DNA from: Rhexocercosporidium sp. MPI-PUGE-AT-0058
Taxonomy: Eukaryota > Ascomycota > Leotiomycetes > Helotiales
Assembly (NCBI GenBank): GCA_020746875.1
Contig: JAGTJL010000009.1
Span: forward strand, 310,001 to 374,000
Direction of reading: 5' to 3'
DNA length: 64,000 bases
Made by a program: the position numbers and the translations under genes. The notes under the pieces are model-generated. The model made no database searches. It was not told where the DNA came from and saw only the letters and a list, made by a program, of their open reading frames with translations. Below are positions 33,364 through 45,131 of the stretch, in pieces (within the stretch, counting starts at the first letter, position 1; each line of letters starts with the position of its first letter).

Positions 33364-34581
33364 ATGTCGCATCGCGCAACCATCGTCATGCCTACAGGAT
33401 CAGCATGGGGTCTCCAACCGGAGCCAACACCCAGCCGCTCCATCTTTGGCTCCATCCGCAAACTCGGCCGCAAGTCCAGCAATGCTTCACAGCGCTCCAC
33501 AAACTCAGTTCACAGCTCTCACTCAGATCTCAACACTCCCACAACACCGACATACAGAGGTCCAGGCGACATAGGAAACCCCTTCGCAGATAGAGACGAG
33601 GCCGCGAGACGGAGAAGTCCCAGTCCTCTTACCAACCCCTCCCCCGCAACAAGACGCCCCGATCGTCCTGGCATGAACGCCTTCACGGTCCCCTCGAACG
33701 AGCCACCACCAGCATACACCCCCTCACCTACCGTGCAATCCGGCCCAACACTCGGCAATCAGATCGAGAACCAGATTCAGATCCCCGAGCTAGCAGGCCC
33801 AGAACTACCACCCTTGATCACCACCCCCGCCCCCACAACCAGCGGCGGGGAAGACCCGTACTCCTTCCTCGGCACCTTCGACACCACGCTCCTCATCGAC
33901 GACTCCGGCTCCATGGCCGGCCGCTCCTGGAGAGAAGTAGGACAAGCGATATCGACCATCGCGCCCATCGTGACCAAGCACGACGAAGACGGCATCGACG
34001 TCTACTTCATGAACCACAAGTCCTCGAACCCCGGTGCGCCATCAGAAGGCATCGCACCAGGCGGATACAGAGGCATCAAGCGCGCGGCGACCGTGCACGA
34101 GATCTTCGAGCGTGTGAGGCCGCAGGGCGGAACACCCACGGGGATCCGCGTGCACAATATCCTGAAGCCGTACCTCGCTAAGCTCGAGAGCGAGATGGCG
34201 GCAGGGCGGGAGTTGAAACCGCTCAATCTCATTGTGTTGACTGATGGTGTTCCGTCTGATGACGTGGAGTCTGTGCTGTTGTCCGCAGCGAAGAAGCTGG
34301 ATAAGCTTGATGCGCCACCTTTCCAGGTCGGTGTGCAGTTCTTCCAGGTGGGCAACGAGGAGGGGGCCAAAGAGGCGCTAGAGGAGCTGGATGATGGGTT
34401 GAGTGAGTTGGTGGAGGGTGGCGTGAGAGACATCGTCGATACCGTGACATGGACGGGTGGGCGCAGCTCGAGTGACGGTGGAATCGGTCTCACAGGCGAC
34501 GGAATCTTAAAAGCTGTGCTTGGCTCCGTTGTGAAGAGACTGGATCGTAGACGGGCCAGCGGAGAGGTTAGGAGACGTTAG
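33364..34581 (+). CDS. vWA-domain protein with disordered PPxY-containing N terminus
   Basis: Single-exon gene of 405 residues. The first 165 residues are Ser/Pro/Arg-rich and include PPAY (115-118), a PPxY motif of the kind bound by WW domains of Rsp5/Nedd4 ligases. The vWA fold starts near FDTTLLIDDSGSMAGRSW: D179-x-S181-x-S183 is the MIDAS triad, with the later Thr in GGTPTG and the Asp in LTDGVPSDD completing the metal site. The MIDAS looks functional. Typical fungal relatives of this layout are uncharacterised, so ligand and pathway are unknown. The end is basic (RRRASGEVRRR). Confidence 0.85.
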   Translation: MSHRATIVMPTGSAWGLQPEPTPSRSIFGSIRKLGRKSSNASQRSTNSVHSSHSDLNTPTTPTYRGPGDIGNPFADRDEAARRRSPSPLTNPSPATRRPDRPGMNAFTVPSNEPPPAYTPSPTVQSGPTLGNQIENQIQIPELAGPELPPLITTPAPTTSGGEDPYSFLGTFDTTLLIDDSGSMAGRSWREVGQAISTIAPIVTKHDEDGIDVYFMNHKSSNPGAPSEGIAPGGYRGIKRAATVHEIFERVRPQGGTPTGIRVHNILKPYLAKLESEMAAGRELKPLNLIVLTDGVPSDDVESVLLSAAKKLDKLDAPPFQVGVQFFQVGNEEGAKEALEELDDGLSELVEGGVRDIVDTVTWTGGRSSSDGGIGLTGDGILKAVLGSVVKRLDRRRASGEVRRR

Positions 34582-35067
34582 ATGGTCGTGTGGTGGTTTT
34601 TCATTTCGCTGTATCATATTTCGCTTCGGTGCTGTTTGGCGTTTTGAGGGCGGCTTGGCGTTCTTCTACGATGCTCTGCTTTCTTTGGGGCTAGAGAAAA
34701 TATAGATACCCGATACCTTTTACAACTTTTAAATTCGATTCATGCATGGATTTTTATGATATGTCCTGACTCCTTGTTGCGACTTTTCAAATGTGGATAC
34801 CAAACAAATAAGCGAGATCCCCTGTGCAACATGATCCACTCCAGGACTACCTCCTCTCCATCGATGGAAGTCCGATATCGTCTACATATCGGTCTAGAAA
34901 TTGTGCTCGGATGTCGTTTACCTACGATCTCCTACAGTCATTCATTTGAGGCCAAAATCCGGCTCCTCTCTATCAATTGCCCTCTAATGTCGTCTACCTA
35001 TCGTTCGATTACCAATTCAACCCCGAATATCGACCATACTGTGTATATTAGCGCGTCGAAGGGTCGA
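34582..35067. other. AT-rich intergenic
   Basis: 3' sequence of the vWA gene and leader of the small Cys-rich gene. A 105-codon frame (34756-35073) contains partly repeated CGATATCGTCTA-like words and no motif; not called. Confidence 0.5.
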
Positions 35068-35341
35068 TGGTAATAGAAAATTTGAATTGAGGCTAATTTA
35101 ATGCTTACATTTAATGCATAGGCACCGAAACCGAAACCGAAGCCCAAGAAGAAGGTTGTCGTATGGGTATGGGTTTGTGTAAGTCTAGAAAATCAATCGA
35201 GTATGGAAGTGCTTAGCCGCTGACAAACCCTAGTGCCAGTGCCAGTGCAGTTCTTTTACGATGGCTCTCTCGGTCGAGAATTGTCCCGGTTGTCAACACG
35301 TCCGTTGTACCGGCTGTCTTGTTGAAAAGAGGACTCGATAA
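35068..35341 (+). CDS. Candidate small Cys-rich zinc-ribbon-like protein
   Basis: Proposed exons 35068-35070 (the ATG alone), 35122-35178 and 35234-35341 give 55 residues: a basic start of alternating Lys/Pro, then VVVWVWVCCQCQCSSFTM across the second splice, and CPGCQHVRCTGCLVEKRTR at the end. The CC-x-C plus C-x2-C-x4-C-x2-C spacing with a WVC lead-in resembles a small, abundant, uncharacterised ascomycete family. Intron 2 (GTAAGT, CTGAC, CCTAG) is well formed; intron 1 (GTAATA ... GCATAG) and the one-codon first exon are weaker. No upstream alternative exon was found. It sits in AT-rich DNA and could be decaying. Confidence 0.5.
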
Positions 35342-36659
35342 CAGACTGGTACTTTACAACGACACCGATAGCAAACACCTGCACCCTCTCTACAAGTCCC
35401 AGCTCAAAAGTTATCCTGAACGCCGTATATACAAATCCTTCGCGCCAAATACCAGTCGAGGCGAGATTACTCTTTAGTATTTCCTGAATTAGGAAATACT
35501 AAACAGTAAGGTTTCGCAGATTGCTAGAGTAAGAAGCTGAGATTCAAGGGCGTTAAGGAGCGGGTCGGGGGTGCATATGCTAGTAGTGGCGTTATTTTAT
35601 CGCTGGCAGAGAAAAGTACTTGTCGTTTCTGTATCGATTTATTACAAATTAACATGATACTTCTGGCGTTAGTGTACATTTAGGGTAATAGATGGTTTTA
35701 AAAGCTATATAGATAATAGATTAAGGATAATAAGTACTAGATTTTTAGATTTACTTCTTGCGGTGTCGGATTCTTTATGTTAATAGTAATCCTATTAAGT
35801 AACAGTAATCCAATTGTATCTACAACAGTGTGGTGTTCATTGCACGTTGACACTGCCCAAGGGACTGAACCCAACTTTTATTACTATTGTTCTACTTTTG
35901 CACTCGCTGAATAAATCGATTATAAATAACTGTTTTTTTTATTTTATTCCATACGTTCGGATATGTATGCTAATACTTCGTACAACCCCACTTCACTTCA
36001 CTCTTCTCTACGATTCACTATTTACTATTCGCGGCTCGCATCCTTGACCGGGTCAGATATTACATTGGGAAAACTGAATGTCGAAGTATGTTTGATACCC
36101 TCAAATTGTGCACTATCAAGACGCATGATCTCACATCCTCCATCTAGGTTTGCCTGTGTGCTTGCTTGCTTGCTCACTTGAATCACCTCCCCATGACAGC
36201 TCCCATCGCAAGGCAGCATTGAAAGCATATTGCGCCTTATAATTCTTTCCAGCATCCCAATAGGATACGATGCGATGTAGCTATCACGAAATATATATAT
36301 ATATATTTTAAAAAATTTCCCTTGCCGGATATCTCACCGTACGTGTCCAACTCACGGCTCGAGGTCCGAGTGTGTCGGGAAGAAGGCGTTGTTGCTGGGT
36401 TGCAAGTCGCAGGTACTCAAGGACTTCCTTGATTCCAGATCTCGCATAAGTGACTTTCTTCGGGGACAAGGTGGACGGACTGCCATCAGATGGGTTGGGG
36501 TCTAATGCATTCATTCTCCCTAATTTGTGGATGATAGGCAGGAAGGCTTGTTATGCAATGATGGGTATTCGCATTCATGATCTCATCCCGATGCTCGTCC
36601 TCAACTACAACTACCATGAAACTAATGTATACACAATATGTACTAAGATTAAACCTCAC
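35342..36659. other. AT-rich intergenic with a perfect hairpin
   Basis: 1.3 kb of mostly AT-rich DNA without supported genes. It contains the 13-bp inverted repeat at 35473-35503 and an (AT)n run at 36292-36306. Confidence 0.55.
35473..35503. repeat. Perfect 13-bp inverted repeat (hairpin)
   Basis: TTTAGTATTTCCT, then GAATT, then AGGAAATACTAAA. The arms are exact reverse complements. It may be a terminal piece of a small palindromic element or a transcript-end hairpin. Confidence 0.85.
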
Positions 36660-38193
36660 TTACGACGCTCCTAATGTCTTTAAGGCCTCTCTCAATTCCT
36701 TCACCGCCGTATCAACATCCTCAAAGTTCATCGCCGAGATCGCCCAGCGACAATGCTTCTGCGCTTTAGCAATCGACATATCATCGGTGATCAGTTGGGC
36801 CTTTTTAGGTGCTGGAGGGTCGGGAGGTGGTGCATTGTATCGCTGTGGTGGAGGTGCCTGGTATATGGGTTGTTGGGGCTGGACTGGAGGTGGTGCGTAA
36901 TTTGTTGGTGGCTGAGCGTGGGGATGTGAGAATTGTGGTGGAGGGGGTTGGGTAGGAGCTTGACGATAGAAGTCTTGAGGGGGGTTTGCTGGCTCATCCG
37001 GAAGAGTTGGCGGTGGGAAGGATTCAAAATCTGGGGAGCGTTGGAACCCTGGCGGTCCAGTAGGCTGGTCTGGTAGACCTAAGATTCCACCTGGAGGAGC
37101 TGATGGGTGATCTGGAAGACCCAGATCAAATGCATCCGCAGGGGGTGCGGTTTGGAGAGTCGAATCTTGAACTTCGGATGTGAAGGTAGGCACTTCTGGA
37201 AAATAGCCCCCACCTACTGATCCATCCCTCTCGTTGGGCGAAGGCTCCATTGGAGAAACGTTATCATCCTTGACAGCAGAGTAAGGAAATCCATCCTTGG
37301 GATATGGTTCAAAGGTGGGATTTGGTCCTGGAGATCCACGAGCAGATACTTGTGCAGATGGTTGTGCCGAAGGTTGAGCAGAAGGATGTAGCGACTGGTC
37401 AATGGACGACTGCCTAGCAAGCCTTGATTCTACCTGGAACTGCTCATCCGGAACATCTTCGACAGATGCTTGTTTTGAAGGTTCTCCAAGCTGCAAGACT
37501 TCTGGGTCATCGGGATCAAGTGCTGGCAAGTTCTCCTCCGCAGGCTCTATTTTCGGGTTCGATTCGTTGGGATCCTTTCCTTCTTTCAATGCCCTCATTA
37601 TCCGGATCGCATTCCATTTCGCATACTTGATTTTGGCTGTCGTATCCGCATCTGGTGATCCCCATATGTTTACGAGCTCGAGGAAGGTTGCAGCCGCTTG
37701 GAAGGTATCTGCGGTTTGCCTGAAGATGTTAGATTCGAATCCTGAAGCTCTGTCAATAACCTACTTTGTTACTGCATTCGCCTTGATAGTCCTATCTGCT
37801 CGGAAGAATGTCTCCAGCCCAAAGTGCTCAACATATGCCTGGCCAGCTGTATCGTCCACAATCGCATCGTTCGCAGCATTGTCGGCTTTGATCTGTATGC
37901 AATTAGAATCTCGCAAGGTATACCGAATTTGGAGACCTGTACCTGCTCAAGCTTGTCCATCAACGTCGTCGTATACTGTAGCGTCTCCGCGTCGCCATTG
38001 TGCAGGCCCTTCGCAAGTATCTGATTGACGATCCAGTATTCGCCTGGGCTCATCAGCTTGTATTCGTCGCGGGAGTGACGGAGAGTTTACACCAGTACGC
38101 TATCACAGGCTTCGCAGTCTCTAGTTGGGCGGCTCTGACGATGAATCTTGAAAGATCCGCCGCCTTCAATTTGGCAGGGATATGGACAGCCAT
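36660..38193 (-). CDS. VTA1: Vta1-like regulator of Vps4 (ESCRT)
   Basis: Four exons (38193-38091, 38043-37943, 37892-37765, 37719-36660) give 463 residues. The N-terminal region has the paired-MIT-like helical part: ADLSRFIVRAAQLETAKPVIAYWCEYWIVNQI across exons 1-2, KGLHNGDAETLQYTTTLMDKLEQ and VEHFGLETFFRADRTIKANAVTK. The middle is long, Pro/Gln/Ser-rich and disordered, including four tandem PSAQ units. The C terminus (ITDDMSIAKAQKHCRWAISAMNFEDVDTAVKELREAL) is the conserved VTA1-C helix pair that binds and activates the Vps4 ATPase. It acts at endosomes in multivesicular-body sorting. It diverges from RSR1 with about 600 bases between starts. Confidence 0.94.
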
Positions 38194-38791
38194 AAGTGCA
38201 GTTCAGCGTGGACAGGTAGGTAGATAGGTAGGTAGTCGTCGGTCTAGTTCTAGCTGTCGCAAGTACAAAGCTCGAAGTCTGGTTCAAGTCCCATCAAGCA
38301 AAGCATCCATTCCTATATGGCATGCGACTGAGCTGAGCTTCCCCGCAGCCGGAACGGAACCAGAGTTGTTCCATGCCCAGCCGAGCGGAGCCTTTCAGTC
38401 CAGCACCAGACCAGACCCAGACCAGACCACTTCAGGCCCCCAGGCCAGGCCAAGCCAGAGTACTACTAACCCAAGCTGGAGCCAACATGCTTTCTCGCGT
38501 GCACTTTGAATCTAGGTCAGTATCCTACAAACCCATGTACTGGACATTGTACTCTACAAGCGGACAATTGCTGAGGGGTGTTGTGAGAGTGAGAGTAGAG
38601 ACAGACAGACAGTGCGTGTGTCTGAGATCACCAGAGAGGAGTAGCGAGGGGTTCAAGGCACAGTGCAGCAGCACAGTGCATCGCACCCCCTAGGCGTCAC
38701 AGATTGGGCTTGGGCTGAAGGCTTAGGAGACGTCAGAGTTTGCTGCTGCAGTAGACTCAACTCAACCTCACCTATATCTCTAGGCGCAAGA
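38194..38791. other. Divergent promoter (VTA1 / RSR1) with simple repeats
   Basis: Shared upstream region. Contains a GTAG/ATAG tetramer tandem (about 38215-38235), CCAGACCAGACC-type tandems (38405-38430), and AGAGACAGACAGACAG (38597-38612). No other gene seen. Confidence 0.5.
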
Positions 38792-39957
38792 ATGTCAGCT
38801 AGGACGTCCCAAAGGTATGCAAAGCAATTCAGGCCCTTCCTGAAAATCCTTCTCCATCTTCAATTCCTCTCGATGCACAGAAACTAACGGTGCATTGCGT
38901 GATATAGGAGAGATTATCATATTGTCGTCTTAGGCGCGGGTGTGTGACCCTCACCCCTTTATTTTTGGATCTTCAGGAGGTACTCGTGGCAGCGGCTGAC
39001 GGCAATCTCTGCAATTCTAGGCGGCGTAGGCAAGAGTTGCCTCACAGGTAAGGCGACCCGGCCCCCAAGTCACCAACAGATACAAGGAATGTTCTGATAA
39101 ACATGTAGCGCAATTCGTGCAGAATGTGTGGATCGAGAGCTATGATCCGACTATCGAGGACTCGTATCGGAAACAGATCGAGGTTGATGTGAGTTGATCC
39201 GTGTGCCAAGAAGCGGATAGGAGAACCTTTGACTAAACTTCACTGCAGGGCCGCCAATGCATGTTAGAGATGTAAGATGCTTCTCAAGGCTTCACGAATT
39301 CAAACTGACAATTTGCTTCAGATTGGATACAGCTGGTACAGAACAATTCAGTAAGTCATTTTCCAATAAAATATATCACGTGGTATGCACAACAGCTAAC
39401 ACTCCACTAGCTGCTATGAGGTAGGATCGGTTCTAGATCTGACGATCATACGAGATACTGATATCAATATCATAGAGAATTATACATGAAGACTGGACAG
39501 GGATTTCTCCTCGTCTTCTCCATCACGAGCCAGAGCAGTCTAGCCGAACTCTCCGAATTACGAGACCAAATCATACGAATCAAGGATGATGAAAACGTCC
39601 CCATTGTTATCGTAGGGAATAAATCGGATTTGGAGGAGGATCGTGTAGTGACGAGGTCGAGAGCTTTTGCTGTATCGCAGAGCTGGGGGAATGCACCTTA
39701 CTATGAGACATCGGCAAGGAGGAGAGGTGAGTTGGTTCCGCTCAACCTTGAAGAGAAAATACTAATTGGTAATAGCAAATGTGGATGAAGTCTTTGTGGA
39801 TCTGTGTAGGCAGATCATAAGGAAAGACAACACTACGACCTCAAGCATGGAAGACGATTATCGCAGGAAGCCGCATCGCGACAAAGTGAGAACGTCTAGG
39901 CACCACCATGACAGGTCCACCAGACGAGGCAAAAACAAGCATTGCATTATTTTGTGA
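38792..39957 (+). CDS. RSR1: Rsr1/Bud1 (Rap1-type) small GTPase
   Basis: Nine exons (38792-38814, 38908-38939, 39021-39047, 39109-39188, 39249-39271, 39322-39350, 39411-39420, 39476-39726, 39776-39957) give 218 residues; exon 7 is 10 nt. All Ras-superfamily motifs are read across these joins: GAGGVGKS (P-loop), YDPTIEDSY (effector loop identical to Ras/Rap), [13 protein letters not shown] and ETSA. Thr at the Ras Gln61 position (AGTEQ) is the Rap-subfamily signature. The C terminus is basic and ends CIIL, a CAAX box whose final Leu predicts geranylgeranylation. In yeasts Rsr1 sets bud-site polarity; in filamentous fungi the homologue guides hyphal polarity. Exceptionally intron-rich for this window. 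Confidence 0.95.
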
Positions 39958-40784
39958 TCGAGACAGATTACACCAGAATCTCTTGGCTCAAGAAAGTCGG
40001 GCTTTGGAGAGAGTGGCGTTTTTGGTGCTAGGACATGTTCGGGACGACATCAAATTCTTCTTCAAAGATTGAAAGAAAAGTCGGTACTTTGGGTAGTGGC
40101 GTTTGTATGCGATGCTTCGGAGTGTGGAAGATAGACATCCCTTGACTTGTGGGATGCCCTCACATCCTCGAGTTGATTTGTATTTGGTTGGGAGATAAGG
40201 TAGATAAAAGCCAGCAAAACATCTTCGGGTTGAGCAGGGATTGGGAATCATTAGACGGGTCGATTATTGGGAGTTTGTTTGTATATAGGAAGACAATCTG
40301 GAACTGTCAATAAGCTGGTTTTTCTATAGTGACGGAGCACCAGATACAAACGTGTTCTTCTCCATTCTATTGTCTCCCTCATTGGTAATAGGTTGAAGAT
40401 AGGATATCTAAGCATATCTGTGTGTCACTTATTACAGTCTAGCAACTGAAACTTTCTGACAGAGCAATACTATTAAGAATGAAATATGAAGACATGATCT
40501 CCGTCGAGGAAGACTAATCAATACTGGCGGGAGCATGTCAAGTAAACATCAGATTAGTGACCTCTCGCGTGGCAATTCTTCGGCGTGCAAATTCCCCCAC
40601 CCCGGAATCTCCCCCGCGATCGCTCTTCGCATATCCCTGCCAACCGAGCTTGACCAAGAAGCCGAGCTTAACGCATAGAGGCGGCGTTGTGCCGTTTCTC
40701 CCTTAACCCATCAACTTCTCTAGCTCTTCTCTCTCACTTCTTTCCTACTGTCAATCGTCCTTATTTCTCTTCTCTTGAATCATC
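39958..40784. other. Intergenic (RSR1 3' / thiolase promoter)
   Basis: No gene seen; an 87-codon minus-strand frame (39988-40251) is motif-free. The last 100 bases are strongly C/T-rich leader. Confidence 0.5.
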
Positions 40785-42236
<1,452 letters not shown>

Positions 42237-42611
42237 TTAACGAATAAAAGCGGATGAATGAATACTACGAAATAAACAGTACGTTAATTTAGATGTAAAT
42301 CTGGCTGTAAATATATTCATGGCAAGGAGCCGATCCTTTCCATTGCAGTACTTTGATAGTTTCAAGTCCACTGTACGGGTCTAAATCTGCTGTAATCTAC
42401 ACAGCCATTCTCGCATACATTCCGGTACGCCATGACTCGCCATACATTTGGAGAGGGAATGGCATCTTTTTCCCCTTCGAATAACCCAAAACTCCGTCTA
42501 AATCCCATAGGCTCTTCTTTGAATTTCCTTTGGTACCTGAAAAGCAAAGAGGGCTTTCATCATCTGAATCCCAAAACAAATCTTCTCTCGGCTTCATTTC
42601 CCCTCCATCTC
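42237..42611. other. Convergent 3' region (thiolase / thioesterase)
   Basis: 375 bases of 3' sequence from converging genes; nothing else seen. Confidence 0.5.
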
Positions 42612-43247
42612 TCATAGTTTACTCCCATCCCCCACCCCCTGCACCCTCTCAACAACAATAAAAAGCGCCTCCCCAGTCGCACACACCCTCCCCTCGCGAT
42701 CTAAAACCTCACCCCTCCCCCAAATCTTCCTCCCCTGCACCCTCTCGACCCAAGTCCTTACAGCAAGCGTCCCTGGCGTCCTAACCGGTCGTTTATAATC
42801 CACCTTGAGATATGCCGTCATCGTACTCTTATCATGAGGCCTCTCGTATTCCGCCGCATTGCCAATCAATTCGTCGAGGAGCACAGAAAGGAAGCCGCCG
42901 TGAAGTGTGTCTGGATGACCGTTTAAGCCGCTAGAGATCGTGAGGAGGGCGATGCTCTCGCCGAATTTCTTCTCCGCGTCTTTTTGTCCGTTGGATTCGG
43001 TAGCAGGTCTCCACCAGCTTTGCCAGACTGCCACAGTATCTTTTGTATTCAATGTAATAGCAAGGAATGTATCGGCTGTATTGTGAGACTTCGAGAGCCG
43101 AGCTGCCGTTGTGTAAGGTTGTAAGGTGGGGTCTGAAATATATTGTTTTGTCCACGGGATACTATCAAAATGTGCTTTTATAGAAGCAGGAACGGCTTCG
43201 AATATGAAGGGAGAGAGAGCGGATGGAGGGGGTGGTTTGGTGGGCAT
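42612..43247 (-). CDS. Peroxisomal hot-dog thioesterase (PaaI/4HBT-like)
   Basis: Single-exon gene of 211 residues. The hot-dog fold signature GHPDTLHGGFLSVLLDELIG (about 114-133) carries the HGG motif and the Asp/Glu positions used by 4HBT-type thioesterases. TMTAYLKVDYKRPVRTPGTL supplies the following strands. The C terminus ends SKL, the classical peroxisomal targeting signal. By family it should hydrolyse an acyl- or aryl-CoA in peroxisomes; the substrate is unknown. Its neighbours (thiolase, ETF-beta; an SKL hydratase about 38 kb left) also belong to acyl-CoA metabolism, but this is loose proximity, not a cluster. Confidence 0.87.
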   Translation of the reverse strand: MPTKPPPPSALSPFIFEAVPASIKAHFDSIPWTKQYISDPTLQPYTTAARLSKSHNTADTFLAITLNTKDTVAVWQSWWRPATESNGQKDAEKKFGESIALLTISSGLNGHPDTLHGGFLSVLLDELIGNAAEYERPHDKSTMTAYLKVDYKRPVRTPGTLAVRTWVERVQGRKIWGRGEVLDREGRVCATGEALFIVVERVQGVGDGSKL

Positions 43248-43679
43248 TTTTGTGTTGTTTTAGTTTCAATTGAGAAGGAGAGATGTGTTGGAAGGCTGTC
43301 GCTGTTGATGTTATCCCGAGGGTCGCCTGTAAATTCCACTGCCGAGGCCCCTGATTCTCCACAAGATTGCATCATTTTTCGGCTCTGCCCGCCGCTGGTT
43401 CACTCCGAAGCTGACCCGCCAGACTGGCTGAAGAGGCTCCCAATCCACATCGTGCAACTAACAACCTACGAGGATAATCTCACGTAACGTCTCACTTGAA
43501 GACAGATTCACCACCTTACGGCAGATCAACATCAGACAAGCTCAGTGCCTCTTCAAACTATCGATCATCCCAGAAGAGATTCTGCGAAGTACAAATCAAG
43601 CTGTAACGGACTGTTCGGAGCTATCTACACAAAAGACACGAGGCTGATACATATCGTCAACGAAACGCACCACACCACC
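43248..43679. other. Divergent promoter (thioesterase / DAP1)
   Basis: 432 bases between two diverging starts. No further gene; a 70-codon frame starting at 43545 overlaps the DAP1 first exon. Confidence 0.5.
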
Positions 43680-44347
43680 ATGGATTACGTCGAGCAAAGA
43701 ATGGCGCAAGGTACATTACCTCTTCTGTATCTAGGACGAGTTAGTATAATAATCTAATCTCTTTCCTCAACAGAAGCCGCAAAGGCAACCCCTTCGCCAG
43801 AAGTGTACGTATCGTTCCCCCTCCTCTCAAAACACTAGCTAACCCCCAATCCAGAACAACAGTCTTCACGCCAGTCAACCTAATCCTCTTCTCTCTCCTC
43901 ATCCTAACACTCTACTACCGCCTCAAGCCCTCTCCACCAATAACCCTCCCCTCCGCCCCGTCACCCATCGTCTTCCGGACATTCACCCCACCAACTCTCC
44001 TCCCCTATAACGGTCTAAACGACATGCCTGTCTACCTCGCCGTGCGCGGAAAAGTCTTCGATGTCACGCCCGGAAGGAACTTCTATGGTCCCGGAGGCCC
44101 GTATGCGAATTTCGCTGGCAGAGATGCCACGAGGGGTTTGGCTTGTGGGAGTTTTGATGAGGATATGTTGACGAGTGATCTACTTGGGGAGTTAGATGAT
44201 TTGAAGGGGCTTGGGGACGAGGAGATGGAGGCGTTGAGGGGGTGGGAGGAAAGGTTCGAGGAGAAGTATTTGGTGGTTGGGAGGTTGGTGAAGGTTGGTG
44301 ATGAGGGCAAGGTTGTGGAGGAAGAGGGGAAGGTGGTTGAGGGTTGA
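43680..44347 (+). CDS. DAP1: Dap1-like haem protein (MAPR family)
   Basis: Three exons (43680-43710, 43774-43804, 43855-44347) give 184 residues; the first two exons are 31 nt each. One N-terminal span (FTPVNLILFSLLILTLYYRL, about 25-44) precedes a cytochrome b5-like domain with the MAPR layout: PYNGLNDMPVYLAVRGKVFDV, TPGRNFYGPGGPYANFAGRDATRGLA, and ETF-like SFDEDM, with the haem-ligating Tyr in RNFYGPGGPY. Dap1/PGRMC proteins bind haem and support cytochrome P450 steps in sterol synthesis (Erg11) at the ER. The tail is Glu/Val-repetitive (KVVEEEGKVVEG). Confidence 0.92.
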
Positions 44348-45131
44348 GAAGAGATTCAAGGGGCGGCGTTTTGGAGCATAAATCTGATTGCATCCCGGAT
44401 CTATTTGTAACGGCAGGAATTGGGGAAGGAATAGCTTTGGCTCACGTGTGGACTTCCGGTCAATACATCTCGCATCGAGAAGTTTGGGGGCGGCAGTCAG
44501 TTACATCCATTAGCTTTCTCCCCTCAATTTAAATTGAGGAAAACACAAGCTTGCAAGCCTAGCTGAAGATCTCACCAAGTATTTCACATTTACTCATGTT
44601 CTCTGTCATAGTCACAACATATAAAATAGAGACAGTTTCCAAAAAGTAACTCCCTTTCACCAAAGCTGTATTTCTCGTCACTCATTTCTTTTCCCAGTCA
44701 CTTACAGATATCCAGGTATCAGTGTGCCCCTGTCTGTGTATTATCATGCTAGTTCCTCCGCCGGTACTTTCTAATTCTACTCACGCCACGCACGCAGTCA
44801 TCGAGAAGATTCTCAATCGCTGGAGGCGAATGACAGCCAACATGACAAGAATGCACAAATGAAAAGCTATCCATATTGCGCTGTAAAAATAAACATGCCA
44901 TCTCTTATCACACATCTCGTACAAGAATTTATCACCTACCTACCACAGTACAAACAGTAGCTACCTCTAAGAAAATCCTACCTGCTCACGGCCCGGCTTC
45001 CATCGGGACAATCCACGTGATGCGATCAACCTCGGTTGAAGCAAGGCGTGGGGATTGATGACCGGTCCGATCCATTGACTGCGTCAACATTAGAGCTTCA
45101 TTTGTCTCTCTACAACAATAAATCACCCAAC
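44348..45131. other. Intergenic (DAP1 3' / ETFB promoter)
   Basis: About 780 bases without a supported gene. Contains ATTTAAATT near 44527 and AT-rich stretches; nothing with clear function. Confidence 0.5.

Noticed and set aside
34756..35073. 105-codon plus-strand ORF before the small Cys-rich gene
   Set aside because: No motif; its frame is not the one that continues into the Cys-rich exon.
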